This document shows, one piece after another, positions 33,486 through 41,944 of a DNA stretch of 64,000 bases. Origin of the DNA: Streptomyces aureocirculatus (GTDB lineage: Bacteria; Actinomycetota; Actinomycetes; Streptomycetales; Streptomycetaceae). The stretch covers positions 62,001 to 126,000 of the forward strand of contig NZ_JOAP01000028.1 in assembly GCF_000720475.1 (NCBI RefSeq), read 5' to 3'. The notes beneath the pieces were generated by a model. It did no database searches. It was not told where the DNA came from and was given only the letters and a program-made list of their open reading frames with translations. The translations under genes were made by a program, and so were the position numbers. How positions within the stretch are numbered: position 1 is the first letter of the stretch; every line of letters begins with the position of its first letter.

Positions 33486-34850
33486 TCAGATCTTGGTCCA
33501 GGCCTCCGTGAGGACCTGCCGCACGATGCCCTCGATCTCGTCGAACGTGGACTGGTCCGAGATCAGCGGCGGCGAGAGCTGGATGACCGGGTCACCGCGG
33601 TCGTCGGCGCGGCAGTACAGGCCGTACTCGAAGAGCTTCTTGGAGACGAAGCCGTACAGCACCCGCTCCGACTCCTCGTCCGTGAAGGACTCCTTGGTGG
33701 CCTTGTCCTTGACGAGTTCGATGCCGTAGAAGAAGCCGTTGCCGCGGACGTCGCCCACGATCGGCAGGTCGTGCAGCTTCTGCAGGGTGCTCAGGAACGC
33801 GGACTCGTTGTCGAGCACGTGCTGGTTGAGGCCCTCGCGCTCGAAGATGTCGAGGTTGGCGAGGCCGACGGCGGCGGAGACCGGGTGACCGCCGAAGGTG
33901 TAGCCGTGCAGGAAGGTGTTGTCGCCCTTGTAGAACGGCTCGGCGATGCGGTCCGAGATGATCGCGGCGCCGATCGGGGAGTAGCCCGAGGTCATGCCCT
34001 TGGCGCAGGTGATGATGTCGGGGACGTAGCCGAACTTGTCGCAGGCGAACATCGTGCCGAGGCGGCCGAAGGCGCAGATGACCTCGTCGGAGACGAGCAG
34101 CACGCCGTACTTGTCGCAGATCTCACGGACCCGCTGGAAGTATCCGGGCGGCGGCGGGAAGCAGCCGCCGGCGTTCTGCACGGGCTCCAGGAACACCGCG
34201 GCGACCGTCTCGGGGCCCTCGAAGAGGATCTCCTGCTCGATCTGGTCGGCGGCCCAGCGGCCGAAGGCCTCGGGGTCGTCGCCGTGAATCGGCGCGCGGT
34301 AGATGTTGGTGTTCGGGACCTTGTGGGCGCCGGGCACCAGCGGCTCGAAGGGGGCCTTCAGGGCGGGCAGGCCGGTGATGGACAGAGCGCCCTGCGGGGT
34401 GCCGTGGTAGGCGACCGCGCGCGAGATGACCTTGTACTTCGTGTGGTTGCCGGTGAGCTTGTGGTACTGCTTCGCCAGCTTCCACGCGGTCTCGACGGCC
34501 TCGCCGCCGCCGGTGGTGAAGAAGACCTTGTTCAGATCGCCGGGGGCGTGGTGCGCGAGGCGCTCCGCCAGCTCGACGGCCTTGGGGTGCGCGTACGACC
34601 AGATGGGGAAGAACGCCAGCTCGGCGGCCTGCTTGGCGGCGACTTCGGCGAGCTCCCTGCGGCCGTGCCCGGCCTGGACCACGAAGAGGCCCGCGAGACC
34701 ATCGAGGTACTTCTTGCCCTTGTCGTCGTAGATGTAGGTCCCTTCGCCACGCACGATGGTGGGAACGGGCGCGTTCTCGTACGACGACATGCGGGTGAAG
34801 TGCATCCACAGGTGGTCGTACGCGGTTCGGCTGAGGTCCTTGGTGCTCAC
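33486..34850 (-). CDS. spuC: class III PLP aminotransferase, probably putrescine/diamine-pyruvate transaminase (SpuC-like)
   Basis: This enzyme probably converts putrescine or another diamine to the aminoaldehyde. The 454-residue fold-type I protein has FTTGGGEAVETAWKLA (PLP phosphate), SDEVICAFGR (Asp255 to the pyridine N) and Schiff-base Lys284 in TCAKGMTSGYSP. I chose GTG 34850, two bases after the regulator stop; GTG 34868 would overlap it. It follows the Lrp-type gene in one transcription unit and is divergent from an aldehyde dehydrogenase gene, matching the polyamine region around SCO5655 as I recall it. Confidence 0.82.
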   Translation of the reverse strand: MSTKDLSRTAYDHLWMHFTRMSSYENAPVPTIVRGEGTYIYDDKGKKYLDGLAGLFVVQAGHGRRELAEVAAKQAAELAFFPIWSYAHPKAVELAERLAHHAPGDLNKVFFTTGGGEAVETAWKLAKQYHKLTGNHTKYKVISRAVAYHGTPQGALSITGLPALKAPFEPLVPGAHKVPNTNIYRAPIHGDDPEAFGRWAADQIEQEILFEGPETVAAVFLEPVQNAGGCFPPPPGYFQRVREICDKYGVLLVSDEVICAFGRLGTMFACDKFGYVPDIITCAKGMTSGYSPIGAAIISDRIAEPFYKGDNTFLHGYTFGGHPVSAAVGLANLDIFEREGLNQHVLDNESAFLSTLQKLHDLPIVGDVRGNGFFYGIELVKDKATKESFTDEESERVLYGFVSKKLFEYGLYCRADDRGDPVIQLSPPLISDQSTFDEIEGIVRQVLTEAWTKI

Positions 34851-34852
34851 GG

Positions 34853-35362
34853 CTATCGGGTTCCCCACATGTAGGTCTGCTTCTTGAGCTTGAGGTAGAC
34901 GAAGCTCTCGGTGGAGCGCACGCCGGGGAGCGCGCGGATCCGTTTGTTGATGACTTCGAGCAGGTGGTCGTCGTCCTCGCAGACGATCTCGACCAGGAGG
35001 TCGTGCGAGCCCGCGGTCATCACCACGTACTCCGCCTCCGGCATGGCGGCCACGGCGTCCGCGACCGGGTCCACGTCGCCCTCGACGTCGATGCCGACCA
35101 TCGCCTGGCGCCGGAAGCCCACGGTGAGCGGGTCCGTCACGGCCACGATCTGCATCACGCCCTGGTCGAGCAGCTTCTGCACCCGCTGGCGCACGGCTGC
35201 CTCGGAGAGGCCCACGGCCTTGCCGATGGCCGCGTACGGACGGCGGCCGTCCTCCTGGAGCTGCTCGATGATCGCCAGGGAGACGGCGTCGACGGACGGA
35301 TTCGTCCCGCCGCGGGAGCTGCTGGGGTCTGCGCTACGACTTGCCACGACTTCACTGTGCAC
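34853..35362 (-). CDS. Lrp/AsnC-family transcriptional regulator
   Basis: This 169-residue protein has an N-terminal helix-turn-helix (DAVSLAIIEQLQEDGRRPYA through VGLSEAAVRQRVQKLLDQG) and a C-terminal RAM ligand-binding domain (AEYVVMTAGSHDLLVEIVCE). I start it at GTG 35362; the frame extends to a TTG at 35383. It lies between the aminotransferase and the divergent dehydrogenase, so it probably senses an amine or amino acid and controls both. Confidence 0.9.
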   Translation of the reverse strand: MHSEVVASRSADPSSSRGGTNPSVDAVSLAIIEQLQEDGRRPYAAIGKAVGLSEAAVRQRVQKLLDQGVMQIVAVTDPLTVGFRRQAMVGIDVEGDVDPVADAVAAMPEAEYVVMTAGSHDLLVEIVCEDDDHLLEVINKRIRALPGVRSTESFVYLKLKKQTYMWGTR

Positions 35363-35456
35363 GACGTCTCGTCTGTTCCGCAAGGCCGCAGCGATGAATT
35401 TCGTTGCGTGACATGTCCTGGTGCACGGATTTCGCAGTTCTGGGCGGCTGGGTATG

Positions 35457-35484
35457 TTGAAAGCGTCGGTGTAGCGACTAGTGT
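35457..35484 (+). promoter_or_regulatory. promoter of the aldehyde dehydrogenase gene
   Basis: TTGAAA (35457-35462), 16 bases, TAGTGT (35479-35484) fits the housekeeping sigma pattern. The ribosome binding site AGGAGG (35505-35510) follows. The 155-base divergent region to the regulator gene contains this promoter and probably the regulator binding sites. Confidence 0.5.
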
Positions 35485-35518
35485 GGGTGTCTCATCCACT
35501 GGACAGGAGGGCTTGGCA

Positions 35519-36967
35519 GTGACCACCGAGCTGCGCCGTCTGCGCAACTACATCAACGGCGAATTCCGGGACGCGGCCGACGGGCGGACCACCGAGGTGA
35601 TCAACCCGGCGACCGGCGAGGCGTATGCGGTGGCACCGCTGTCGGGTCAGGCCGACGTGGATGCCGCCATGAAGGCCGCGGCCGACGCGTTCCCCGCCTG
35701 GCGGGACCTCGTGCCCGCGGAGCGGCAGAAGGCCCTGCTGAAGATCGCCGACGCGTTCGAGGAGCGCGCCGAGGAACTGATCGCGGCCGAGGTCGAGAAC
35801 ACGGGCAAGCCGATCGGACTCACGCGGTCCGAGGAGATCCCGCCCATGGTGGACCAGATCCGCTTCTTCGCGGGCGCGGCCCGGATGCTCGAAGGGCGCG
35901 CCGCCGGTGAGTACATGGAGGGTCTGACCTCTTTCGTCCGGCGTGAGCCGATCGGCGTCTGCGCGCAGGTCGCGCCGTGGAACTACCCCATGATGATGGG
36001 CGTGTGGAAGTTCGCCCCGGCGCTCGCCGCGGGCAACACCGTCGTCCTGAAGCCGTCCGACACGACCCCGGCGTCGACGGTCCTGATGGCCGAGATCATC
36101 GGCTCGATCGTGCCGCCCGGCGTCTTCAACGTCATCTGCGGCGACCGTGACACCGGCCGCGCCATGGTCGAGCACAGGACCCCCGCGATGGCCTCCATCA
36201 CCGGCTCGGTGCGCGCCGGTATGCAGGTCGCCGAGTCCGCGTCCAAGGACCTCAAGCGGGTCCACCTGGAGCTGGGCGGCAAGGCTCCGGTCGTGGTCTT
36301 CGAAGACCTCGACAGTGCGGCCATCGCCAAGGCCGTCGAGGACATCTCGGTCGCGGGCTTCTTCAACGCGGGCCAGGACTGTACGGCCGCGACCCGCGTC
36401 CTCGTGCACGAGTCCATCCACGACGAGTTCGTGACGGCGCTCGCCAAGGCCGCCGCCGACACCAAGACCGGCCTGCCGGACGACGAGGACGTGCTCTTCG
36501 GCCCGCTCAACAACGCCAACCAGCTCAAGCAGGTGTCCGGCTTCATCGAGCGGCTGCCCGCGCACGCCAAGGTCGAGTCGGGCGGCCAGCGGGTCGGCGA
36601 CAAGGGCTACTTCTTCGCGCCGACCGTCGTCTCCGGCCTCAAGCAGGACGACGAGATCATCCAGCATGAGGTCTTCGGTCCCGTCATCACCGTCCAGTCC
36701 TTCACGGACGAGGCGCAGGCCGTCGAGTACGCGAACGGCGTCGAGTACGCCCTCGCCTCCTCCGTCTGGACCAAGGACCACGCGCGCGCGATGCGCATGT
36801 CCAAGGCCCTCGACTTCGGCTGCGTGTGGATCAACACCCACATCCCGCTGGTCGCGGAGATGCCGCACGGCGGCTTCAAGAAGTCCGGCTACGGCAAGGA
36901 TCTCTCGGCGTACGGGTTCGACGACTACACGCGCATCAAGCACGTGATGACGTCGATCGAGGGCTAG
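35519..36967 (+). CDS. gamma-aminobutyraldehyde dehydrogenase-type ALDH
   Basis: This enzyme oxidises 4-aminobutyraldehyde (or a gamma-glutamyl derivative) to the acid with NAD(P). The 482-residue protein has the ALDH catalytic Glu251 (LELGGKAP) and Cys288 (FNAGQDCTAATR), and the N-terminal cofactor motif APWNYPMMMGVWKFAPALAAGN. The start is GTG 35519 with AGGAGG at 35505-35510; the longer open frame upstream overlaps the divergent regulator and is not coding. The context with the transaminase gives the PuuC-like assignment. Confidence 0.88.
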   Translation: MTTELRRLRNYINGEFRDAADGRTTEVINPATGEAYAVAPLSGQADVDAAMKAAADAFPAWRDLVPAERQKALLKIADAFEERAEELIAAEVENTGKPIGLTRSEEIPPMVDQIRFFAGAARMLEGRAAGEYMEGLTSFVRREPIGVCAQVAPWNYPMMMGVWKFAPALAAGNTVVLKPSDTTPASTVLMAEIIGSIVPPGVFNVICGDRDTGRAMVEHRTPAMASITGSVRAGMQVAESASKDLKRVHLELGGKAPVVVFEDLDSAAIAKAVEDISVAGFFNAGQDCTAATRVLVHESIHDEFVTALAKAAADTKTGLPDDEDVLFGPLNNANQLKQVSGFIERLPAHAKVESGGQRVGDKGYFFAPTVVSGLKQDDEIIQHEVFGPVITVQSFTDEAQAVEYANGVEYALASSVWTKDHARAMRMSKALDFGCVWINTHIPLVAEMPHGGFKKSGYGKDLSAYGFDDYTRIKHVMTSIEG

Positions 36968-37020
36968 GCGCCGCGGGCGCGGCGTGAGCGGTTCGGCGGG
37001 CGCGTCCACCGGGTCGCTCA

Positions 37021-37184
37021 CCGCCCGCCGCCCCGGGTTCGTGGGGGTTGCTGTCCGCCCGCCGCCCCGGGTTCGTGGGGGTTGCTGTCCGCCCGCCGCC
37101 CCGGGTTCGTGGGGGTTGCTCACCGCCCGCCGCCCGGGTCCGTGGGGGTTGCTCGCGCAGTTCCCCGCGCCCCTGAAGGGGCGC
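37021..37184. repeat. 34-bp minisatellite (about four copies) ending in a hairpin
   Basis: Copies of a 34-base unit (core CGCCCGCCGCCCCGGGTTCG) begin at 37021, 37055, 37089 and 37123; the last differs slightly. The array runs into GCAGTTCCCCGCGCCCC and ends in a hairpin GCGCCCC-TGAA-GGGGCGC (37167-37184), an element I recall as dispersed in Streptomyces. The whole 36968-37382 gap is otherwise without a gene; the hairpin may terminate the dehydrogenase transcript. Confidence 0.75.
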
Positions 37185-37382
37185 TCCGCGCGCCCGCCGA
37201 AAACCGCGTGACGCCCCTTCCGCCCCCGCGTACCGTTGTGTACGCGGGGGCGGCTCCCGTCGTGTGCTTCCTTCTTCCTTCTTCTGCGAAAAGATCCGTA
37301 GCGCACGCACTCTCCGCCCCCGCTTTTCCGCTCCGGGGACTCCATGGGGTTCCAGGAGCCAGGGGAGGGGGGCGAGCGACCG

Positions 37383-40346
37383 ATGAGTGCCGACGACCTC
37401 GCCGCGCTGCTGCTGCGGCGCCGGCAGAGTGTGCAGGTTCCGGGAGCCGACGCGGGCTCACGGGGCGCGGGGACCGCCGACGCGCGGGCCGCCGTCGTCG
37501 TCCTCGAAGCGGAACTCGCCGACCGTGGCCATCTGCTGACCGTCCCGCTGCGGCGCGCGCTCACGGGTCTGCCCGCCGCCGAGCTCGCCGCCACGGGGAT
37601 GCGGCTGCTCGCCGACGTCGACGCCCTGATGGGCTCCGACCGCACGCACGCGCCGCTGTTCGGGCGTTTCCCCGACGTCATCCCCTACCAGCACGCCCGC
37701 GACCGCTTCACCACCGTCGTCCTCGACCACCTCGCGTCCCAGCCGCACCAGCCCTGCATGGCCTGCGGCCTGCCCGGGCGCCGCGTCCGGGCGCTCACTC
37801 CGTGCGCGCACCTGATCTGCGAGGGCTGCGTGGCGGCCTTCGAGGGCTGCTGTGAGCTGTGCTGCGGCTGGTACGAGTGCCCGGTCTGCGACAGCAGGTA
37901 CGAGACCGCGGGGCCGACCGACCCGTGGATCGACCCGGCGACCGGCCGCCTCGCCGCTTCCGCGCCCGGTGCCGGCGGGAACGTGCTGCGTGCGCTCGGC
38001 CTGGGCGCGCCCGACGACGCCAAGGCCGAACTCGCCGCGCTCCTCGCCCGCCGTACACCGCTGAACCCGCAGGACCACGACGACCTCGTGCTGCTGCTCG
38101 GCCGTGTCCACCGGCAGGCCGACGCCGCCGACTGGCTTCCGCGCGAGATACCGCTGCGCGAGAGCAAGGCCCTCGTGCTCGCCCCGCTCCTCGACGACCC
38201 GGCGACCCGGCCGCTCGTCGCCCGGTACGCCGACAGCGCGACGGACGTGCTGCGCCTGCTCGTCGTGCGCTCGGGCGGCGACCCCGACCTGCTGGACCCG
38301 CCGCGGCTGAGTTCGCTCTCCCGCCCGGTGCGGCGCGAACTGCTCGCGCTGCTCGGCTCGTTCGGCGTCCCGCGGCTGTGCGAGGACTTCGCGCGGCACC
38401 CCGCCGCCTGGAAGCGCGCCGGGGAGGTCCTGCACCCCTTCGAAGGAGTCACCAGGGCGGCGCGGTCCCGGCGGGACGGCGGCCACGCGCGCGTGGCCCT
38501 CGCCTTCGCCGTGCTGCGCGGCACCCGGCTCACCGACCCGGCGCTCACGGACGTCCTGCTCACCGAGGCCGCACACCACGACGCCATCCGCCTGGCCGGC
38601 GACCGGCTGCGGCACGTCGGACGGCAGAGCCGGGTCGAGGCCGCCCTCGCCGCCTGGGACACCACGGCCGCCGCCGCCCTGCTCCGCGACCGCCCCGGTG
38701 AACTGCTGCGCCGCCTCGACGTGTTGCTGGCCCGCTCGGGCGAGACCATGGTGCCCGCCGCGATCGCCGAGGCCCTTGCCCACGCTCTGCCGCAGGCGGG
38801 CGTGGGGCCGCTGCTCGGAGCGTTCGGCCGGATGAAGGTCCGCGCGGAGCCCGGCGGTCGACGCGTCTTCTTCCCCCGCGGCCGCGTGACCAAGGCCTTC
38901 GCCGTCGACGACATCCGTCCACCGCTGCCGCCGCGGGTGGCGTCCCGCGTGGCCGAACTCATCGAGGCGGAGGCGGTGCGGAGGCTTGCTCGGGGTGTTG
39001 ATGCCGGTGCCGGTGCCGGTGCCGGTGCCGAAGCCGGTGCTGGTGAGCGGGGGCGGGCCGGTGGGCGTGTCCACAAGGGTGATCGGGACGGTGGCTCGGA
39101 AGGCGATGTCACCGGGAGTGGGCGTCAGGAGCACGGCGGCGACGGTGACGGTGACGGTGATGGCGGGCAGCCCGACAGCGCCGCCGCCGAGAAGGCGGAG
39201 CGGACCCGCCGCCGTCGCGTCGGCGGACGCGTCGGCGGTGCGGGCGCCGGTGCGCGGGACGACGACGGTACGGGGGCCGACGGGACCCGGGGCGGGGGCG
39301 CCGGCGCCGCCGGGCCGTACGGCGTCGCGGTGATCGACGCCGGACTGCGGGACCTGCCGGTGCCGTTCGCCGAGCGGGCCTCCGCAGCGGCGCTCGTCTC
39401 CGTGCCGCGCGGCAGTTCGCTGCCGATGCCGGGGGACAGCGAGCGCGTACGTCTGTTCCTGCACTGGATGCAGCCCAAGGGCGTGCGGGTCGACCTCGAC
39501 CTGTCCGTCGCGCTCTACGACGACGCGTGGCGGTTCGTCGGTCTGTGCGACTACACCCAGCTCGAGTACGCGGGGGGCGCCGCCCTGCACTCCGGGGACC
39601 TGACCGCGGCGCCCGCCCCGCACGGCGCCACCGAGTACCTGGACCTGGACCTGCCCCGGCTCGCCAAGGCAGGCGTGCGCTACGTCGTACCCGCCGTCCT
39701 GTCGTACAACGACGTGCCCTTCGACCAACTGCCCGACGCCTTCGCCGGGTTCATGGCCGTGGACGGGACGAGCAGGCGCCCCGCGGCCTTCGACCCGCGC
39801 GCCGTCCGGCAGCGCTTCGACCTCGCGGGGGACGCCGCACTGCGCGTACCGATGATCGTGGACCTGCGCTCGCGCCGCGCCTGGTGGGCCGACCTCACGC
39901 TCGCCACGGGCGAGGGCACGCACGACGTCTGGCGCTACCGCGCGGTCCTCGGCCGGGCAGGGCACGACCTGGTCGACACCTTCGAGCCCGGCGGGCGTGC
40001 CACGCTCTGGGACCTGGCGTGCTGGACGGCGGCGGCCCGCACCGACGGCGACGTCCTGGTGCGCGGGCGCGGCCACGTCCTGTGGGGCTATCGGCGCGAA
40101 CCCGGTGAGCCCCGCGCCGACTTCGCCGTCCGCATCCGCGACGCCTGGGACCCCGACGTGCTGTGCGCGGAGCCGGACCTCGCGGGCAGGCGGGCCTTCG
40201 TGGCGCTGGTGCAGGGGGAGTTGGCCGGCGCGGAACACGTGACGTCGGGCCTGGCGTACCGCCTGTTCCCGGGCCCTGTGGACGCGGCGCCGCTGGAGCG
40301 CGTGACGGCTTCGGACCTGGCGGGACTGCTCGTACCTGGCCCGTGA
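37383..40346 (+). CDS. RING-finger and TerD-like domain protein (MXAN_6230/SCO0854-type)
   Basis: This 987-residue soluble protein has a RING-type zinc finger at residues 125-169 with ligands Cys125, Cys128, Cys141, His143, Cys146, Cys149, Cys166 and Cys169, plus four further Cys in the loop. A long helical, HEAT-like Leu/Ala-rich region follows. Residues about 530-650 are a Gly/Asp/Ala-rich low-complexity linker, then a TerD-like beta-sandwich near 686-790 (VRLFLHWMQPKGVRVDLDLS, YDDAWRFVGLCDYTQLEYAG), and a C-terminal domain. It matches a family found in actinobacteria and myxobacteria with unknown function. ATG 37383 is preferred; ATG 37344 is possible. It sits between polyamine genes and is flanked by repeats on both sides. 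Confidence 0.85.
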   Translation: MSADDLAALLLRRRQSVQVPGADAGSRGAGTADARAAVVVLEAELADRGHLLTVPLRRALTGLPAAELAATGMRLLADVDALMGSDRTHAPLFGRFPDVIPYQHARDRFTTVVLDHLASQPHQPCMACGLPGRRVRALTPCAHLICEGCVAAFEGCCELCCGWYECPVCDSRYETAGPTDPWIDPATGRLAASAPGAGGNVLRALGLGAPDDAKAELAALLARRTPLNPQDHDDLVLLLGRVHRQADAADWLPREIPLRESKALVLAPLLDDPATRPLVARYADSATDVLRLLVVRSGGDPDLLDPPRLSSLSRPVRRELLALLGSFGVPRLCEDFARHPAAWKRAGEVLHPFEGVTRAARSRRDGGHARVALAFAVLRGTRLTDPALTDVLLTEAAHHDAIRLAGDRLRHVGRQSRVEAALAAWDTTAAAALLRDRPGELLRRLDVLLARSGETMVPAAIAEALAHALPQAGVGPLLGAFGRMKVRAEPGGRRVFFPRGRVTKAFAVDDIRPPLPPRVASRVAELIEAEAVRRLARGVDAGAGAGAGAEAGAGERGRAGGRVHKGDRDGGSEGDVTGSGRQEHGGDGDGDGDGGQPDSAAAEKAERTRRRRVGGRVGGAGAGARDDDGTGADGTRGGGAGAAGPYGVAVIDAGLRDLPVPFAERASAAALVSVPRGSSLPMPGDSERVRLFLHWMQPKGVRVDLDLSVALYDDAWRFVGLCDYTQLEYAGGAALHSGDLTAAPAPHGATEYLDLDLPRLAKAGVRYVVPAVLSYNDVPFDQLPDAFAGFMAVDGTSRRPAAFDPRAVRQRFDLAGDAALRVPMIVDLRSRRAWWADLTLATGEGTHDVWRYRAVLGRAGHDLVDTFEPGGRATLWDLACWTAAARTDGDVLVRGRGHVLWGYRREPGEPRADFAVRIRDAWDPDVLCAEPDLAGRRAFVALVQGELAGAEHVTSGLAYRLFPGPVDAAPLERVTASDLAGLLVPGP

Positions 40347-40374
40347 CCGCCTGGACCGGGCCCGGGCGGTTCGT

Positions 40375-40437
40375 ACCGTGCCCGGGACCGTCTGGACCGT
40401 GCCCGGGACCGTCTGGACCGTGCCCGGGACCGCTCGT
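40375..40437. repeat. 21-bp tandem repeat, three copies
   Basis: Copies of ACCGTGCCCGGGACCGTCTGG begin at 40375, 40396 and 40417 (the last diverges at its end); degenerate copies extend to both sides. It fills most of the gap between the RING protein and the lipoprotein gene. Confidence 0.75.
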
Positions 40438-40469
40438 ACCGGGTCTCCCGGGCCCGTGATCTGGACAGG

Positions 40470-41735
40470 GTGTCTCGGCTCGCGGACCGGCCACTCGACG
40501 CCTCGTCCATTGTTCCCGCGGGGCCGCCGGGGCATCCTGCCCAGGTGCCAGCCAACCGAGCCCCCTTCCGCCCCGCTCGCCGGACCCTCCTTCGCGCCCT
40601 GGGCGGAGCCGCCGCACTCGGCGGCCTCGCGGGCTGCGGGGTGCCCGCCGCCTATGTGAAGCCGGGCGACCGCGCGGCGGACGACCGCTCCGCCCGCGAC
40701 AAACGGCTCGTCTTCGCCAACTGGCCGCTGTACATCGACACCGACGACAGGAACAAGTCGCGGCGGCCCACGCTCGACGCCTTCGAGAAGCGCACCGGCA
40801 TCGACGTGCGCTACACGGAGGAGATCAACGACAACGACGAGTTCTTCGGCAAGATCAGCCCGTCCCTGATGAACCACCAGGAGACGGGCCGCGACCTCAT
40901 CGTCATCAGCGACTGGATGTGCGCCCGCTTCGTCCGGCTCGGCTGGGTGCAGGAGATGGACCGCGCCCGCCAGCCCAACGTCGCCAAGTACCTCGACCCG
41001 TTGCTGCGCTCGCCCGGCTTCGACCGTGGCCGCGCCTTCACCGTCCCGTGGCAGTCGGGCATCACCGGCATCGCGTACAACAAGAAGCGCCTCGGCCGCG
41101 AGATCCGGCAGGTGTCGGAGCTGTGGGCGGACGACCTCAAGGGGCGCGTCACCCTGCTCTCCGGCCTCGACGAGGCGTTCGCGCTGCTCATGCAGGGCGA
41201 CGGCGTCGACATCACCCGGTGGAAGGACGACGACTTCCACCGTATGTGCGACCGGATCGAGAAGCTGGTCGACGGCCACCACATCCGCCGCTTCACTGGT
41301 AACGACTACATCAAGGACCTGGCCGCGGGCGACGTCCTCGCCTGCCAGGCCTACAGCGGCGACGTCATCCAGCTCAAGGCCGACGACCCGGACATCGAGT
41401 TCGTCGTCCCCGAGGAGGGCGCGGAACTGTGGGCCGAGTCCCTGATGATCCCCAACCTCGCCCGCCACAAGGCCAACGCGGAGCGCCTCGTCGACCACTA
41501 CTACCGCCCCGAGGTGGCCGCGGAGCTGGCCGCCTGGGTCAACTACGTGTGCCCGGTGCCCGCGGCCCGCGACATCCTCGGCTCGTCCAAGGACAAGGAA
41601 CTCGTGGCGCTCGCCGAGGAGCCGTTGATCTTCCCCGACGGCGGGATGCGCGGACGACTCGCGATCGCGAGGGACATCACGTCCAAGGAGCGCACGGAGT
41701 TCGCGAAGCGCTGGAACTCCATCGTCGGGCTGTAG
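40470..41735 (+). CDS. potD: polyamine ABC transporter substrate-binding lipoprotein (PotD-like), orphan copy
   Basis: This captures spermidine/putrescine-type substrates. The signal has twin Arg (37-38, ARRTLLRALGG) and lipobox LAGC with Cys56, suggesting Tat export of a lipoprotein. The mature part matches PotD (LVFANWPLYID, TGIDVRYTEEINDNDEFFGKI, RRFTGNDYIKDLAAGDV). It is closely similar throughout to the second PotD at 49747. No permease genes adjoin it, so it may use the PotABC 10 kb downstream. The start is uncertain: GTG 40470 or GTG 40545, both without a clear ribosome binding site. Confidence 0.87.
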   Translation: MSRLADRPLDASSIVPAGPPGHPAQVPANRAPFRPARRTLLRALGGAAALGGLAGCGVPAAYVKPGDRAADDRSARDKRLVFANWPLYIDTDDRNKSRRPTLDAFEKRTGIDVRYTEEINDNDEFFGKISPSLMNHQETGRDLIVISDWMCARFVRLGWVQEMDRARQPNVAKYLDPLLRSPGFDRGRAFTVPWQSGITGIAYNKKRLGREIRQVSELWADDLKGRVTLLSGLDEAFALLMQGDGVDITRWKDDDFHRMCDRIEKLVDGHHIRRFTGNDYIKDLAAGDVLACQAYSGDVIQLKADDPDIEFVVPEEGAELWAESLMIPNLARHKANAERLVDHYYRPEVAAELAAWVNYVCPVPAARDILGSSKDKELVALAEEPLIFPDGGMRGRLAIARDITSKERTEFAKRWNSIVGL

Positions 41736-41776
41736 CAGGCTCGGCGGCATGATCGAGAACGCTCGTCCGCAACCGG

Positions 41777-41944
41777 CGTGTACGGAGACCCGCGCGGGGG
41801 CGTGTACGGAGACTCGCGCCGGGGCGTGCGCCGAGGTCCGCGCCAAGGCGTGTACGGAGGTCCGCGCCAAGGCGCGTACGGAGACCCGCGCCAAGGCGCG
41901 TACGGCGTCCCGCCTCGGGGCGCGCGACCGGAGTCACGCCGTGG
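41777..41944. repeat. 24-bp minisatellite, six to seven copies
   Basis: Units of 24 bases (CGYGTACGGAGRCCCGCGCC plus four bases) begin at 41777, 41801, 41825, 41849, 41873, 41897 and, degenerate, 41921. Read on the plus strand they would encode an 8-residue repeat, but no ribosome binding site or domain supports a gene. The array lies between the lipoprotein stop and the 3' end of the convergent TetR gene. Confidence 0.8.

Noticed and set aside
37021..37156. Possible CRISPR array
   Set aside because: The 34-bp units are directly adjacent with no unique spacers and there are no cas genes; it is a minisatellite. The same applies to the arrays at 40375, 41777, 43514 and 45861.
37458..41894. A 1,478-codon open frame on the minus strand
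   Set aside because: It is antisense to the RING protein and PotD genes, both of which have clear domains, and it runs through the 24-bp minisatellite. No domain or ribosome binding site supports it.
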